Positions 7,642-16,457 of a stretch of 48,766 nucleotides of DNA are shown in pieces; the first letter of the stretch is position 1, and each line of letters begins with the position of its first letter. The translations under genes and the position numbers were made by a program. Origin of the DNA: Pyrinomonadaceae bacterium (GTDB lineage: Bacteria; Acidobacteriota; Blastocatellia; Pyrinomonadales; Pyrinomonadaceae); contig JALHNX010000016.1 in assembly GCA_022843305.1 (NCBI GenBank), positions 1-48,766 on the forward strand. Reading direction: 5' to 3'. The notes beneath the pieces are model-generated. The model was not told the origin of the DNA and ran no database searches. It saw nothing but the letters and a program-made list of their open reading frames with translations.

Positions 7642-7757
7642 ATAAAAAAGAAACAGGAGGAATCAGAAGCCTTGCCGAATTGCTCTTTCAACAGTCTTGA
7701 CCCGACTTCATATCCATAATGACTGATGCCTGAAAATTTTGACGCGTTGCTTCGCAG
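7607..7757 (-). ncRNA. Candidate small RNA between two terminators
   Basis: The 150-base stretch lies between two strong minus-strand terminators, the first belonging to the upstream TonB receptor gene. A second efficient terminator would be pointless unless an RNA starts between them. On the minus strand the middle holds a GAAG...CTTC pairable segment (about 7665-7710) and a pyrimidine-rich CCTCCTG (about 7655) that could pair with Shine-Dalgarno sequences. A 63-codon frame overlaps (7584-7775), but it begins inside the first terminator stem and reads through the second, so it is unlikely to be a protein. I could not find a clear promoter. Confidence 0.3.
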
Positions 7758-7798
7758 GAAAAAAAGTCCCGACATTATTTACAAAACGTCGGGACTTT
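7758..7798 (-). terminator. Intrinsic terminator of the TonB receptor gene
   Basis: An 11-bp perfect stem (AAAGTCCCGAC at 7763-7773 with GTCGGGACTTT at 7788-7798). On the minus strand it is followed by seven Us. It begins 22 bases after the receptor stop codon, the expected place. Confidence 0.88.
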
Positions 7799-7820
7799 GA
7801 ATTTTTCGGTAATAATCAAT

Positions 7821-10800
7821 TTAGAAATTAATCTTGCCCGAAAATTGTATTCTTCGATTGCTGTTAACGACATCCGCATTAATGCGTCCGAAAATCGAGT
7901 TGGTCAGATTATTGTTTGACGGATAAACCGCCGACGGCAAATTGAAATTCGGTGTGTTCGTCAGATTTTTCACGTCAACTCGCAAATCAAAATTAAATCT
8001 TTCGGTAAATTTGAATCGTTTGCTGAGTGATACATCGGTTTCAAAGAATGAGGGTCCGATGAAATAGTTTCGCGGTGTGTTTCCCTGCTCGCCCGGATTC
8101 GGAATACTGAATCGCTCGCGGGCTTGCTGGTCGAAAAACCAATTTCGAAGATTGGGGTTGCTCGGATTATCAAAATTACCCTGCACAACACTGCCTAAAT
8201 CTCTCGGGCAACTAGCGCAGTTTGCCGTCGAGCCAACCGAATTGCTAAATGAATTGATGCCCGAAAAGACCGAGAAAGGTCTGCCGGACTGAATTCTGAC
8301 GGCACCAGCCAATTGCCAGCCGCCGATCAAATAATTAACAAAACGCGGCGATTCCGAACCGATCCATTTTCCTCGACCGAAGGGCAGTTCGTAAACATAT
8401 GTCGCAAGGAACGAATGACGGCGATCAAAATCAGACCAGCTGTAATTCAAACGGCGGTTGCGGTTATCGAACGGCGTATTTGCCGCTGTTTGACTGATTC
8501 CCGTAGCAACCGTCGTAAATACCGGATCGAACGAACGCGAATCTTTCGACTTCGACCAAGTATAGGCAAGCTGAAAGCCCAAACCGTCTTTAATGCGGCG
8601 TTTAAAGATGAACTCAAACCCGTTGTAGAAGGAATAATCATTGCTGTCTATAACGAACAGCCCACCCGTAAACTGTGAATACGGCTGGAAGAACGAGCTG
8701 AATCCTCTTAAGTCCAGCAAACGCTGACCAATTTGAGCAGTCGTGCAAACGCCGGCGGTTACGTCCGCCGCCGCACAGGTCTTTTGCGAAGCTGCCAGCG
8801 CGAGCGTCGCAATGTTGCCCTGCGTAATTCCAGTCGCGTTCAAAGCGCGGAATCTGGCTGTTCCGCCGTTATTTGTCGTGCTTCCGGTAAATAACAAGTT
8901 AATTAACGGACTATTATAGGTTGAACTTGCCCGAATCGCGTTAAACTCATTAAGAAAATTTCCGACTCCGGGAATGCCGGCGTTGACATCTACCTGATTC
9001 GAGTTGTAACCGCCGAACAGATTCACGCCTTTTTTACCGATGTAATTAAATTCAAAAACATTGCCGCCCCAAATCTCTCTTTGGAAACTCAATGTCCAGG
9101 AATGAATGCGCGGAAATTTCAGATCGGGGTCAATCACGTTGATCGAGCCGGTGCCGAATGCCCGAGGTTGTCTTAAAATATCCGGCGAAGATGTCGGGGT
9201 GACCGGCGGCAATCCGTTTCGCAAAAGACCGAAGGCATCGTTTGAACCTAAAAACGTGTTGCCAGGCGCATTTTGCCAGATAGCGGCAGCGAACATCTGC
9301 GTGCCGAATCTGTCGGAAGCCATCCGGTAATTAGCCCGTATCGAGGTTTTTCCGTCTTTGAACGGGTCCCACGCGAAACCGACCGAGGGCATCCAAACAT
9401 AATCATTATCAAATAACTCGCCTTCTTCCCACCTCAGGTCGTTAGCCGGCGCGGAACCGAAAGTAAATGGTTTATTCGGACGCAAAACAGGTCTTCCCTC
9501 AGCCGACGAAGGCGACAGTTTCGCTTCCATTCTGACACCGATATCCAACGTAAAATTAGGTCGCCAGCGCCACGAATCCTGAACATAAAAGTCGAGTTCA
9601 GGATAATTTGCCGTAAAGATCCAGCGCGTTCCCGCGGGTGCGAAAGATCCCGGATTATTCGGGTCCGACACAAAAGCCCGCGAATAATTTCCGACTCTGC
9701 CGAGCATATCATTTATGGCATTTTCGAGCCGTGTGCGGTCTGTCGCGTTGATTCCCGTGATAGACGAGGCTGGAAGCCAGGCAGTCGGAATAGGATTGAC
9801 CGTCCGGCTGAAGTTGATGGTCGGCTCGATGTTGGTTCCCGCGACCGAGGCGCGGTCGTCAACCTGTCGCCCGAGTCGGATATTAAGACCGGCTTTAATA
9901 GTATGAGGCGAAAGGTCGTAGGTAATGTTGTCAACAAACTGCCAGGTGCGCAAACGACGCGAGTTATATGAAAAATTAGTGTTTATATCGGTTGGAAGAT
10001 TAAAGATGAACGGGTAGTTCGGGTCCGGCTCGGGTGTCAAAAAAGTGAAGCCGAATTTATTTAGACCGATGATAAATTCATTTGTAAATTTCGCCGTCGG
10101 CGACCAGCGCCAGTTGATTGCGAGATTTTCAGGATAACGAAATGTGTCAACAAAATTAGGCGCGTCAGGAAAGCGGGGACGACCGCCGTTAGCCGAATCA
10201 CCAAACGTGTTTTGCTCGCCCTTTGCATAACGGACATAGAACGAATTATTGTCGTTGAGCTTAAGGTCGAACTTGCTGACAAAATCGTATTGTTTTTCCT
10301 GTTGCGGAGCCGAAAAAACAAAAGCGGAGGTATTTAATCCGTCCCCGCCGGCTGCAAAATTGTTCGGCAGCGGCATCGCATTGATATAACCCATCAGCAA
10401 CGGATCGAGTGAAATGCCCGAGCCGCTGGCGATATTATATGAATCTATACATAGTGTGGTTACTGTTGCGGAACAATTGGGAAAAAGCGGATTTCCGGAC
10501 GAATCTACGACACCGGTTCCGTTTACGCCGCCGCGAACCCATCGGAAAATTCCCTGCCGCGCGGTTTGTGTATAAACCGTTCGCGTTGCGAGCGCCGTAT
10601 CCGAAGCTCGAAGCAACTGCAGATTTACAAAGAAAAACGCTTTGTCGCGCAACAAATCCCATGGTTTTGTTCCTTCGCCGAATCCGGGATTAAATAGCGG
10701 TCCGCCGAAGCTTCCACCGAAAATATGCTGAACAAACTGTTCCTTTCCGGCATTATTGACGTTTGCCGCATAGCTTCGAGCATTAAACCTCGGGGTTTGG

Positions 10801-11576
10801 TAATACTCGAAAATATTTCCTCTGAAATCATTCGTGCCCGAACGCGTGACAAATGTTACCTGCGCCCCGCTGCTGCGTCCGAGTTCAGCCGTGAAACCGC
10901 TCGTGACCACCTGAAATTCCTGAATGGAATCAGGATTCGGGCGAAGCGGCGTAAAGTTCGAACCGCCGGCACTCGATTCGTTGATGTCAACGCCGTCAAG
11001 AGTAAAATTGAAGGAACGGTCGCGTGAACCATTGACGTGAACGCCGCCGCCCGTATTCGCGCCGCTCACGACACCGGGTTGGTAGTTCAGTAAATCCAAC
11101 GGATTTCTGCCGCGTGTTCCGACGATCGGCAGGCTTTCCAGAGTTCTTTGCTCGATCGTGCTTCCAATGTTTCCCGACGAACTTGTCTGAACTTGTTCGG
11201 CGGTTGATTCGACAGTTATCGTTGCCGAAACATCGCCGATTTCCAACGCGATATTAACGGTCGCCGGCTGATTGATAAGTGCCTGATTGTTTGTGGAAAT
11301 AAATCTTTTGAAGCCTTGTTTTTCAACCGTGACCGAGTAATTTCCCGGCTGGATCAAGTCAAAGTTGTAAGTTCCGCTATCACTCGTTTGAGTGGTCAGC
11401 GAAGTATTTGTACCTTCATTGGTTAAAGTTACCATTGCTCCTGAAACCGCCGCACCGGAACTGTCGGTAACAGTTCCGGTAACACGCGAAGTAGTTCCCT
11501 GCGCAAACACGGAACTACTCAGGGCGAACAGAAAAATAAAAAGCGTAAATGCAAACAAAGACGGGGATTTGCCCAT
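7821..11576 (-). CDS. TonB-dependent receptor, Oar-like, with carboxypeptidase-regulatory domain
   Basis: A 1251-residue outer-membrane receptor. The order is: signal peptide (1-26, ending VFAQG), CarboxypepD_reg/Cna-B-like domain (about 30-115; TGTVTDSSGAAVSGAMVTL, YNFDLIQPGNYSVTVEKQGF), plug (about 125-245; LPIVGTRGRNPLDLLNYQPGV, FTLDGVDINESS), then a very large beta-barrel ending in ...RIQFSGKINF with the terminal Phe used by the BAM machinery. Length and order match the acidobacterial Oar-like family thought to import polymers or peptides. I chose ATG 11576 because a strong GGAGGAG precedes it; the frame extends four codons further to a TTG inside that ribosome site. There is no partner SusD or TonB gene nearby. 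Confidence 0.93.
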   Translation of the reverse strand: MGKSPSLFAFTLFIFLFALSSSVFAQGTTSRVTGTVTDSSGAAVSGAMVTLTNEGTNTSLTTQTSDSGTYNFDLIQPGNYSVTVEKQGFKRFISTNNQALINQPATVNIALEIGDVSATITVESTAEQVQTSSSGNIGSTIEQRTLESLPIVGTRGRNPLDLLNYQPGVVSGANTGGGVHVNGSRDRSFNFTLDGVDINESSAGGSNFTPLRPNPDSIQEFQVVTSGFTAELGRSSGAQVTFVTRSGTNDFRGNIFEYYQTPRFNARSYAANVNNAGKEQFVQHIFGGSFGGPLFNPGFGEGTKPWDLLRDKAFFFVNLQLLRASDTALATRTVYTQTARQGIFRWVRGGVNGTGVVDSSGNPLFPNCSATVTTLCIDSYNIASGSGISLDPLLMGYINAMPLPNNFAAGGDGLNTSAFVFSAPQQEKQYDFVSKFDLKLNDNNSFYVRYAKGEQNTFGDSANGGRPRFPDAPNFVDTFRYPENLAINWRWSPTAKFTNEFIIGLNKFGFTFLTPEPDPNYPFIFNLPTDINTNFSYNSRRLRTWQFVDNITYDLSPHTIKAGLNIRLGRQVDDRASVAGTNIEPTINFSRTVNPIPTAWLPASSITGINATDRTRLENAINDMLGRVGNYSRAFVSDPNNPGSFAPAGTRWIFTANYPELDFYVQDSWRWRPNFTLDIGVRMEAKLSPSSAEGRPVLRPNKPFTFGSAPANDLRWEEGELFDNDYVWMPSVGFAWDPFKDGKTSIRANYRMASDRFGTQMFAAAIWQNAPGNTFLGSNDAFGLLRNGLPPVTPTSSPDILRQPRAFGTGSINVIDPDLKFPRIHSWTLSFQREIWGGNVFEFNYIGKKGVNLFGGYNSNQVDVNAGIPGVGNFLNEFNAIRASSTYNSPLINLLFTGSTTNNGGTARFRALNATGITQGNIATLALAASQKTCAAADVTAGVCTTAQIGQRLLDLRGFSSFFQPYSQFTGGLFVIDSNDYSFYNGFEFIFKRRIKDGLGFQLAYTWSKSKDSRSFDPVFTTVATGISQTAANTPFDNRNRRLNYSWSDFDRRHSFLATYVYELPFGRGKWIGSESPRFVNYLIGGWQLAGAVRIQSGRPFSVFSGINSFSNSVGSTANCASCPRDLGSVVQGNFDNPSNPNLRNWFFDQQARERFSIPNPGEQGNTPRNYFIGPSFFETDVSLSKRFKFTERFNFDLRVDVKNLTNTPNFNLPSAVYPSNNNLTNSIFGRINADVVNSNRRIQFSGKINF

Positions 11577-11716
11577 TTTCTCCTCCAAAAAGTTGAAATT
11601 TTAGATAATAAAACCTGATGAATAATCAATTATCGAATAGATTTGATGATGTAAGATAGCACACTTATTACAAAAGTGTTAAGCAAAAAGGTGGGAAAAG
11701 TAGACTTTTTTGAATT

Positions 11717-12688
11717 TTATCTTTGATTTTGAATGATGACACCGTTCGCGCCGACTGCCCAACCGTATTTCTTGGCGAAAAACAGTCCGTAAAGATGCTC
11801 TTTTGTCGCGCTCGATTGTCTTGTCCAGGTTCTTCCTTTATTGGTGGAACGCAAAATCGTACCGTCGTAACCGACAATCACGCCGTTTTTGTCGTCGGCA
11901 AAATCAACGCGCATAAAAGTCATCGGAAACGAGGTTTTGACCGTTTCCCACGTCGCACCGCCATCTTCCGTCCGAAGTATCGTGCCTTTGCTTCCGACGA
12001 TATAACCTTCGTTTTCATCGCGGAAATCCACGTTGTATAAATCCATCGTAACGCCCGATTTTTGGGCTCCAAAGCTCGCGCCGCCATTGCTCGAAAACAA
12101 AACAAGTCCTTCGTCGCCGACGATCCAGCACCTTGAGCTGCCGACAAAATCGAGATGATAAAGCTCTTTTTTCGACGGCACAATAACTCTCCGCCACGTT
12201 TCGCCGCCGTCTTCGGTGCGCATTACAAGCGAATCAACGACGCGTCCTTGACTGTTGAGAACCGAACCGATGACGATGCCGCGCTTTTTATCGGCAAAGC
12301 GGATGCTCAAAAATTCGGGTGAATTTTTACCGAATTCGCCGGTGCGGTAAATCTGCGTTTCGCGCCAATTGCGTCCGCCGTCGCGGGTGATGAACATTTT
12401 TTTGCCCGCCACCAGATAACCGTTATCATCGTTGCGAAAATAGATTTCGTTAATACTTTCGGTCGTCCCGATGTCCTGTTTCGTCCAGTTGCGTCCGCCG
12501 TCGTCAGTCCACGCCAAATAACCGTCATCGCCCGCGACCCAGCCTTTATCAGCCGATGTAAAATAAACCGCCACCAGATCGCCTCTGCCGTTGGCGCGAT
12601 TCACCGTCCAATTAGTCTGAGCGGGGAAAATTTGAACCGAAATCAAAACCGCAAACAAAATTAAAGCCGTTTTTTTTATCAAAGCCAC
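11717..12688 (-). CDS. Exported Ycf48-like/BNR-repeat beta-propeller protein
   Basis: A 323-residue protein with an N-terminal signal peptide (ILFAVLISVQIFPAQ). It has about seven repeats, each pairing a GYxVGxxGxIxxTxDGGxTW-type motif (WTDDGGRNWTKQ, ITRDGGRNWRET, RTEDGGETWRRV, RTEDGGATWETV, STNKGRTWTRQ) with a strand such as GWVAGDDG or GYIVGSKGT. This is the signature of the Ycf48/BNR Asp-box beta-propeller. Ycf48 assists photosystem II assembly in cyanobacteria; in heterotrophs relatives are envelope proteins of unknown role, so no photosynthetic function is implied. It lies downstream of the VIT-vWA gene on the same strand, but a terminator separates them. Confidence 0.85.
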   Translation of the reverse strand: MALIKKTALILFAVLISVQIFPAQTNWTVNRANGRGDLVAVYFTSADKGWVAGDDGYLAWTDDGGRNWTKQDIGTTESINEIYFRNDDNGYLVAGKKMFITRDGGRNWRETQIYRTGEFGKNSPEFLSIRFADKKRGIVIGSVLNSQGRVVDSLVMRTEDGGETWRRVIVPSKKELYHLDFVGSSRCWIVGDEGLVLFSSNGGASFGAQKSGVTMDLYNVDFRDENEGYIVGSKGTILRTEDGGATWETVKTSFPMTFMRVDFADDKNGVIVGYDGTILRSTNKGRTWTRQSSATKEHLYGLFFAKKYGWAVGANGVIIQNQR

Positions 12689-12714
12689 GTTAAAAATTCT
12701 CCTTAAAACAACAA

Positions 12715-12770
12715 AAAGGGTGATTAAGATGAATTTAGGTTAACCTTTTTTTCATCAAAAATCACCCTTT
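12715..12770 (-). terminator. Terminator after the VIT-vWA gene
   Basis: Outer 11-bp stem (AAAGGGTGATT at 12715-12725 with AATCACCCTTT at 12760-12770) and an inner stem (GATGAA with TTCATC). On the minus strand a U-rich stretch follows. It lies between the VIT-vWA stop and the Ycf48-like start, so the two genes are probably separate transcripts. Confidence 0.8.
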
Positions 12771-12807
12771 CAGATGTTAAAAATCAAGGTTTAGTTTTAT
12801 CGAAATT

Positions 12808-15069
12808 TTATTTCGTGATGCGATAAACCTTTCCTTTCCAAACAACTACGACCTGTTCGCCGAGCGCGAAGAACTGCGCCAATTCTTTTTGTTTGGTAAT
12901 CAAATCGAAGTATTCGTTTGACGCGAATTGCAGTTTCGTTTCCGGCATTTTGGCTTCTTCCTTGAATTCGGAATCAACCCAAACGCCGTTTTCGAGATAG
13001 AAGGTTTTGCTGCCGACCTTCTTCAATGTAATCTGCCCGTCAACAATAAACGCGTTTTCAGAATCACCCGTCACCGTCACGATTTCCTGTTTTTCCTTCG
13101 CGTCTTTGCTCGCTAAAACCGCGCCTTGTCCGGTTATCGAAGGAGTTGACTTCGGCATCGGGCGATTTTCCGAACGACTGTTTCTTCTGCCGATCACCAT
13201 ATTGCTGTTATTTCTTTCTTCGCCGTCAATCTGAAAACTGCCGTCGGTTGCCAGATACGAAGTGTAGGGCGTAACGATGCCGTAACGCGTTCCGAGATCA
13301 ACGATCTCGTCGCGCAGTTCCTTGTTTTCGCCGTTCGAGCGAATCTGTTCGATCAGCCAGCCGACGCGGCGCGTTGCCCAAAGGCGCGGCAGAAAATCGT
13401 TTTTGTCGGCGCGCATCGGAAAATCGAGATTTGAATAATTAAATGTCCGCGTTTCGCGTCCCGTCTTTCCCTTCAAATGAAGCGTGATATTATTCAAATC
13501 ATTCGAGTTGCGGTAACGACCGATGATCGTCAACTGCGAGCCTTTGAAAATATCCGCCAATTTTCGCGGATACATCAAATCGGTCTGCACGCCGCCGAAA
13601 TCTAAATCCAGATCGGTCAAAACCGGCGAATTTACTTTCGTGAAAAAGTTTGAAACCTTGATCTCCAAATCTTCTTTCGGTTCGACATAATCCGCCGTTC
13701 CCGAATTTTCTTCCGCCAATTTGTCGAGCAATCTTGTGTTGACGTCGTAACCGACGCCGAACGTAAACATCCGCAAACCGTCAACTTTTATTTCCTGCGC
13801 GTTTTTGATGATTTTTTCGACGTTCGTTTCACCGACCGTCGGCAAACCGTCGGTTAAAAACACGAGCATTTTCGGTCTGTCGGAAGAATCGAATTGCCGC
13901 AAAGCCGCGCGCAGAGCGTCGTTGATATTCGTTCCGCCGCTCGGTCGAAGTTTTTTGACGAATTCCTCGCCGCGCCGACGGCTTTCGGCGTTTGACGCAA
14001 TCAATTTGTCCTCGAAAAGATGTTCTTCGCCCGCGAAATTGATGACATTAAAACGGTCGCCGTCGCGCAAAGTCCGAACGCCGAAAAGCAGAGCGTTGCG
14101 GGCTTTTTCCATCTTGCCCTCGTCCGCCATCGAACCGCTCGTATCTAAAACAAAAATAATGTCTTTTTTGACCAGTTCGCTTTCGGTAATGTTGTCTTTC
14201 GGCGAAATTTGGAGCAGAAAATAACCGTCTTTGCCGGGTTCGCGGTAGGTTAGAAGCGACATTCCGAAATCGTTGTTCGAGAGACCGTAGAAAAGCTGAA
14301 AATCATTGTCGTTGCTCGTCGTTTCAAACGAAACGGTTGCCGTTGTTTCGCCTTTGCGCTTGACCTCGACCTGATGCGACGGCGAATAAATATTCCGCAA
14401 AGCTTCGCGCCCGATAATCTCGATTTTGCCCGAAATCGTGCCGAATTTCTGCGCCGGCATATTTCGACGCACATTTTCGTTTGACGGAATCGGACGATTC
14501 CACAAATTTCTGCCCGTGCCGAGCGGGTAACGATACGCGACCGTTCCCGATTCGGCTTTTAACACCTGCGAATAAGTCATTTCGAGTTTTTTGTCGGAAT
14601 TCGGCGGGATCGGAAAGATCGAAGCCTGAAAAAGGTCTTTTCCGGCGTATTCAAGAAGTCCGGGATCGCGTTGCCGCCGCACGATTTCATCGTAAATCCG
14701 CCGCGCTTCTTCGCGTGAACGGACTTCACCGACCAATTTTTTACCGTTTTCCCAGATCGCAAATTCGACAATTGAAGCGGTTTCGGGAATTGGAAAAAAA
14801 TAAGTGCCTTCGAGCGTGTATGGCGTGTCGTTGCGAAAAACCTGTTCGAGATGCGTCGTCGCAACCTGCCCGTTTATTTTCGTGGTAATTTGAATTGATT
14901 TGACGGGCAGCGCGTTCGGAATCGGCACGGGACGCGGAATCGGACGCGGAAGGCAGGGACGACGCTCGCAGATGATCGGCACGATAACGCCCTGCGCGTT
15001 TACGGAGAGTGCGGAAAAAAAGCCTGCAAATAAAGCGCAGACGGCGATTGCGAAAAATTTCAGTTTCAT
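12808..15069 (-). CDS. Exported VIT and von Willebrand factor A domain protein
   Basis: A 753-residue protein with a signal peptide (AIAVCALFAGFFSALSVNAQ), a proline-rich linker, then a VIT domain (about 50-180; ATTHLEQVFRND, EGTYFFPIPE, EEARRIYDEIV). A vWA domain follows (about 302-480) with the metal-binding MIDAS motif DTSGSM at 309-314 plus SGGTNIND and FLTDGLPTVG. The C-terminal half has another beta-rich region and a short vWA-associated tail (YGIVTPYTSYL). The arrangement is that of inter-alpha-trypsin-inhibitor heavy-chain-like proteins common in Acidobacteriota. It probably sits at the cell surface and makes metal-dependent contacts. ATG 15069 was chosen because GGAG lies just upstream; the frame continues four codons to a TTG. 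Confidence 0.9.
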   Translation of the reverse strand: MKLKFFAIAVCALFAGFFSALSVNAQGVIVPIICERRPCLPRPIPRPVPIPNALPVKSIQITTKINGQVATTHLEQVFRNDTPYTLEGTYFFPIPETASIVEFAIWENGKKLVGEVRSREEARRIYDEIVRRQRDPGLLEYAGKDLFQASIFPIPPNSDKKLEMTYSQVLKAESGTVAYRYPLGTGRNLWNRPIPSNENVRRNMPAQKFGTISGKIEIIGREALRNIYSPSHQVEVKRKGETTATVSFETTSNDNDFQLFYGLSNNDFGMSLLTYREPGKDGYFLLQISPKDNITESELVKKDIIFVLDTSGSMADEGKMEKARNALLFGVRTLRDGDRFNVINFAGEEHLFEDKLIASNAESRRRGEEFVKKLRPSGGTNINDALRAALRQFDSSDRPKMLVFLTDGLPTVGETNVEKIIKNAQEIKVDGLRMFTFGVGYDVNTRLLDKLAEENSGTADYVEPKEDLEIKVSNFFTKVNSPVLTDLDLDFGGVQTDLMYPRKLADIFKGSQLTIIGRYRNSNDLNNITLHLKGKTGRETRTFNYSNLDFPMRADKNDFLPRLWATRRVGWLIEQIRSNGENKELRDEIVDLGTRYGIVTPYTSYLATDGSFQIDGEERNNSNMVIGRRNSRSENRPMPKSTPSITGQGAVLASKDAKEKQEIVTVTGDSENAFIVDGQITLKKVGSKTFYLENGVWVDSEFKEEAKMPETKLQFASNEYFDLITKQKELAQFFALGEQVVVVWKGKVYRITK

Positions 15070-15203
15070 AAAAGTCTCCAAAAGACAGAGTTAAAGCGCG
15101 GATTTTATTTATTTTACGCTTGTTTGACGTTTTAAAGAACGCGCCAAGTTGCTTTGACTTGCAGGTTTTTTGAAGATTTTGTGGGATTTTTTTAAAAGAA
15201 AAT

Positions 15204-15252
15204 AAACTTCAGTTTGTTTCTGCCTGTCGCGGTAAGAAACAAACTGAAGTTT
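15204..15252. repeat. Perfect 18-bp inverted repeat, possible terminator
   Basis: Arms 15204-15221 and 15235-15252 are exact complements (AAACTTCAGTTTGTTTCT type) with a 13-base loop. It begins 34 bases beyond the in-frame stop at 15286, which supports that site as the original end of the coiled-coil gene. AT-rich flanks make it a reasonable terminator on either strand. Confidence 0.8.
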
Positions 15253-15285
15253 GTTTTACTTTTTACACTTTGTTCGAAATTCCGT

Positions 15286-15429
15286 TTAATTTTCCGGCTT
15301 TTCGGTCTGGTCTTTCGTCTGCTCGTTCAGCGCATCGTCAATGTCTTTTTCCAAAACGGCGCGAAACTTTTCAACCAACAGGTCGGCTTTCTGCACGTTT
15401 TGTTCAAGATTTGTGCGGGTCGTTTGTAT
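15286..15429 (-). pseudogene. Detached C-terminal part of the coiled-coil gene after an in-frame stop
   Basis: Directly after the TAA at 15430-15432, the same reading frame continues for 47 codons of normal protein-like sequence. It reads as a charged amphipathic helix (NLEQNVQKADLLVEKFRAV, then a stretch rich in Asp, Glu and Lys) and ends in ...TEKPEN before a second stop at 15286-15288. It has no start codon of its own in a useful place. It looks like the true C-terminus of the preceding gene, split off by a nonsense mutation or a sequencing error. Confidence 0.6.
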
Positions 15430-16068
15430 TTAATAAAAAAGATTCGTGAGGTTTCTTTTCTCGGCTTCGAGATTTTTCTTTCTCGCTTCGCGGAGTTCTT
15501 CCGGGCGCAGACTTCCGGCAAACGAAACCTGCCGCTCGATAATTTCGGGGCGCGAATCGTATTCGATCGTTTCCAGTTTTGTTTTGAGCGTATTTTCCTT
15601 TTCGACCAGTTCAAACAACTGTTTTCGCAAAGATTCGGCGCGCTGTTCGGCGCGGGTCAGAATGTCGAGATTCAGCATTAAACGCTTCTGCCGTTCGTCG
15701 TAGGCGTTTTGTTTTGACGTTTCAAGCGTTTTCATTCTCGTATTCATTTCCTGCATACGAAGGCTGATACTATCGAGTTTTTCATCAAAAGTTTGAGGCT
15801 GCCTTTCGATTGCGGGCTGCGTTTCGGTCGGGGTTTCGATATTTCCCGTCACGATTTGCTGATTCTGGTTGGAATATTGGTCAGCCTGACTGATTACCAC
15901 AGGCAAAGTTGATTGCGGAACGGGCTGCGGAGTCGTTCGTTTAGTAGTCGGCTTTTTGATCGTTTTTTTCTTTGTTTGCGCGTTTGCCGAATCGGCTAAA
16001 ACCGTAAATCCGAGCAGTAAAAAAAATGCCGCCACGATTGCCGTCAGTTTGCCTGTAAAGTTTTTCAT
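15430..16068 (-). CDS. Exported coiled-coil protein, ended early by an in-frame stop
   Basis: A 212-residue protein with a signal peptide (LTAIVAAFFLLLGFTVLADSANAQ), a basic Lys/Thr/Pro linker, a Gln/Asn-rich segment (about 65-95), then a long coiled coil (about 100-212; RMQEMNTRMKTLE, RAEQRAESLRKQLFELVEK). The start is ATG 16068; a longer open frame upstream has no family-like content and overlaps the next gene. The stop TAA at 15430 interrupts the coiled coil and the same frame goes on for 47 more codons. The intended product was probably about 260 residues. The role is unknown; it may be a periplasmic or envelope structural protein. It is four bases downstream of the 94-residue gene, so an operon is likely. 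Confidence 0.75.
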   Translation of the reverse strand: MKNFTGKLTAIVAAFFLLLGFTVLADSANAQTKKKTIKKPTTKRTTPQPVPQSTLPVVISQADQYSNQNQQIVTGNIETPTETQPAIERQPQTFDEKLDSISLRMQEMNTRMKTLETSKQNAYDERQKRLMLNLDILTRAEQRAESLRKQLFELVEKENTLKTKLETIEYDSRPEIIERQVSFAGSLRPEELREARKKNLEAEKRNLTNLFY

Positions 16069-16072
16069 AATT

Positions 16073-16357
16073 TTATTTACCGTTTTTGCCCAAATTCTTT
16101 TTGTCGGGGAAAAAATCGCCCGTAAAATATTCGATGACGTTTTTGCCCAAGCCGACGAAAGGAATCGCGTCAAGCCCCGAATTAAGCACGCCTTTGACGA
16201 GACCTTTGCGCTTAATGTCGTAACCGACAAAGCCGATTGCCATTGCCGTTCCGACGTATGGAATGGATTTGGCGACACGTTTCGCAACCATCCAACCGCC
16301 CGCTTCCGCCGCTTTCCGTTTCAATGTTTTATTATTCGAATTATTATTTTCAGCCAT
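16073..16357 (-). CDS. Small basic protein with Gly/Ala-rich hydrophobic segments
   Basis: A 94-residue protein. After an Asn/Lys-rich start (ENNNSNNKTLKRKA) come two moderately hydrophobic stretches, SIPYVGTAMAIGFVGYDI (about 31-48) and VLNSGLDAIPFVGLGKNVIEYF (about 57-78), and a basic tail. The pattern recalls small membrane-associated or pore-like proteins with repeated IPxVGxG motifs, but I recognise no family. There is no cleavable signal peptide. Its stop lies four bases before the start of the exported coiled-coil gene, so both are probably co-transcribed. Confidence 0.65.
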   Translation of the reverse strand: MAENNNSNNKTLKRKAAEAGGWMVAKRVAKSIPYVGTAMAIGFVGYDIKRKGLVKGVLNSGLDAIPFVGLGKNVIEYFTGDFFPDKKNLGKNGK

Positions 16358-16457
16358 AAACTTTTAGTCCATCAATCGCTTGATTTTTTTGATGCTAAAA
16401 GAATACTCTAAATTTGCACGAAGTTTCCAGACAAAAGTTTCATAAATTAACAAGTCT

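Noticed and set aside
7584..7775. 63-codon minus-strand frame downstream of the TonB receptor gene
   Set aside because: It starts within one terminator stem and runs through the next, with low-complexity codons; more likely non-coding RNA or spacer.
11717..12688. Photosystem II assembly factor function
   Set aside because: Only the Ycf48-like fold is supported; no photosynthesis genes are present.
15433..16287. 285-residue version of the coiled-coil protein starting at 16287
   Set aside because: The added N-terminus overlaps the 94-residue gene in another frame and precedes the signal peptide.
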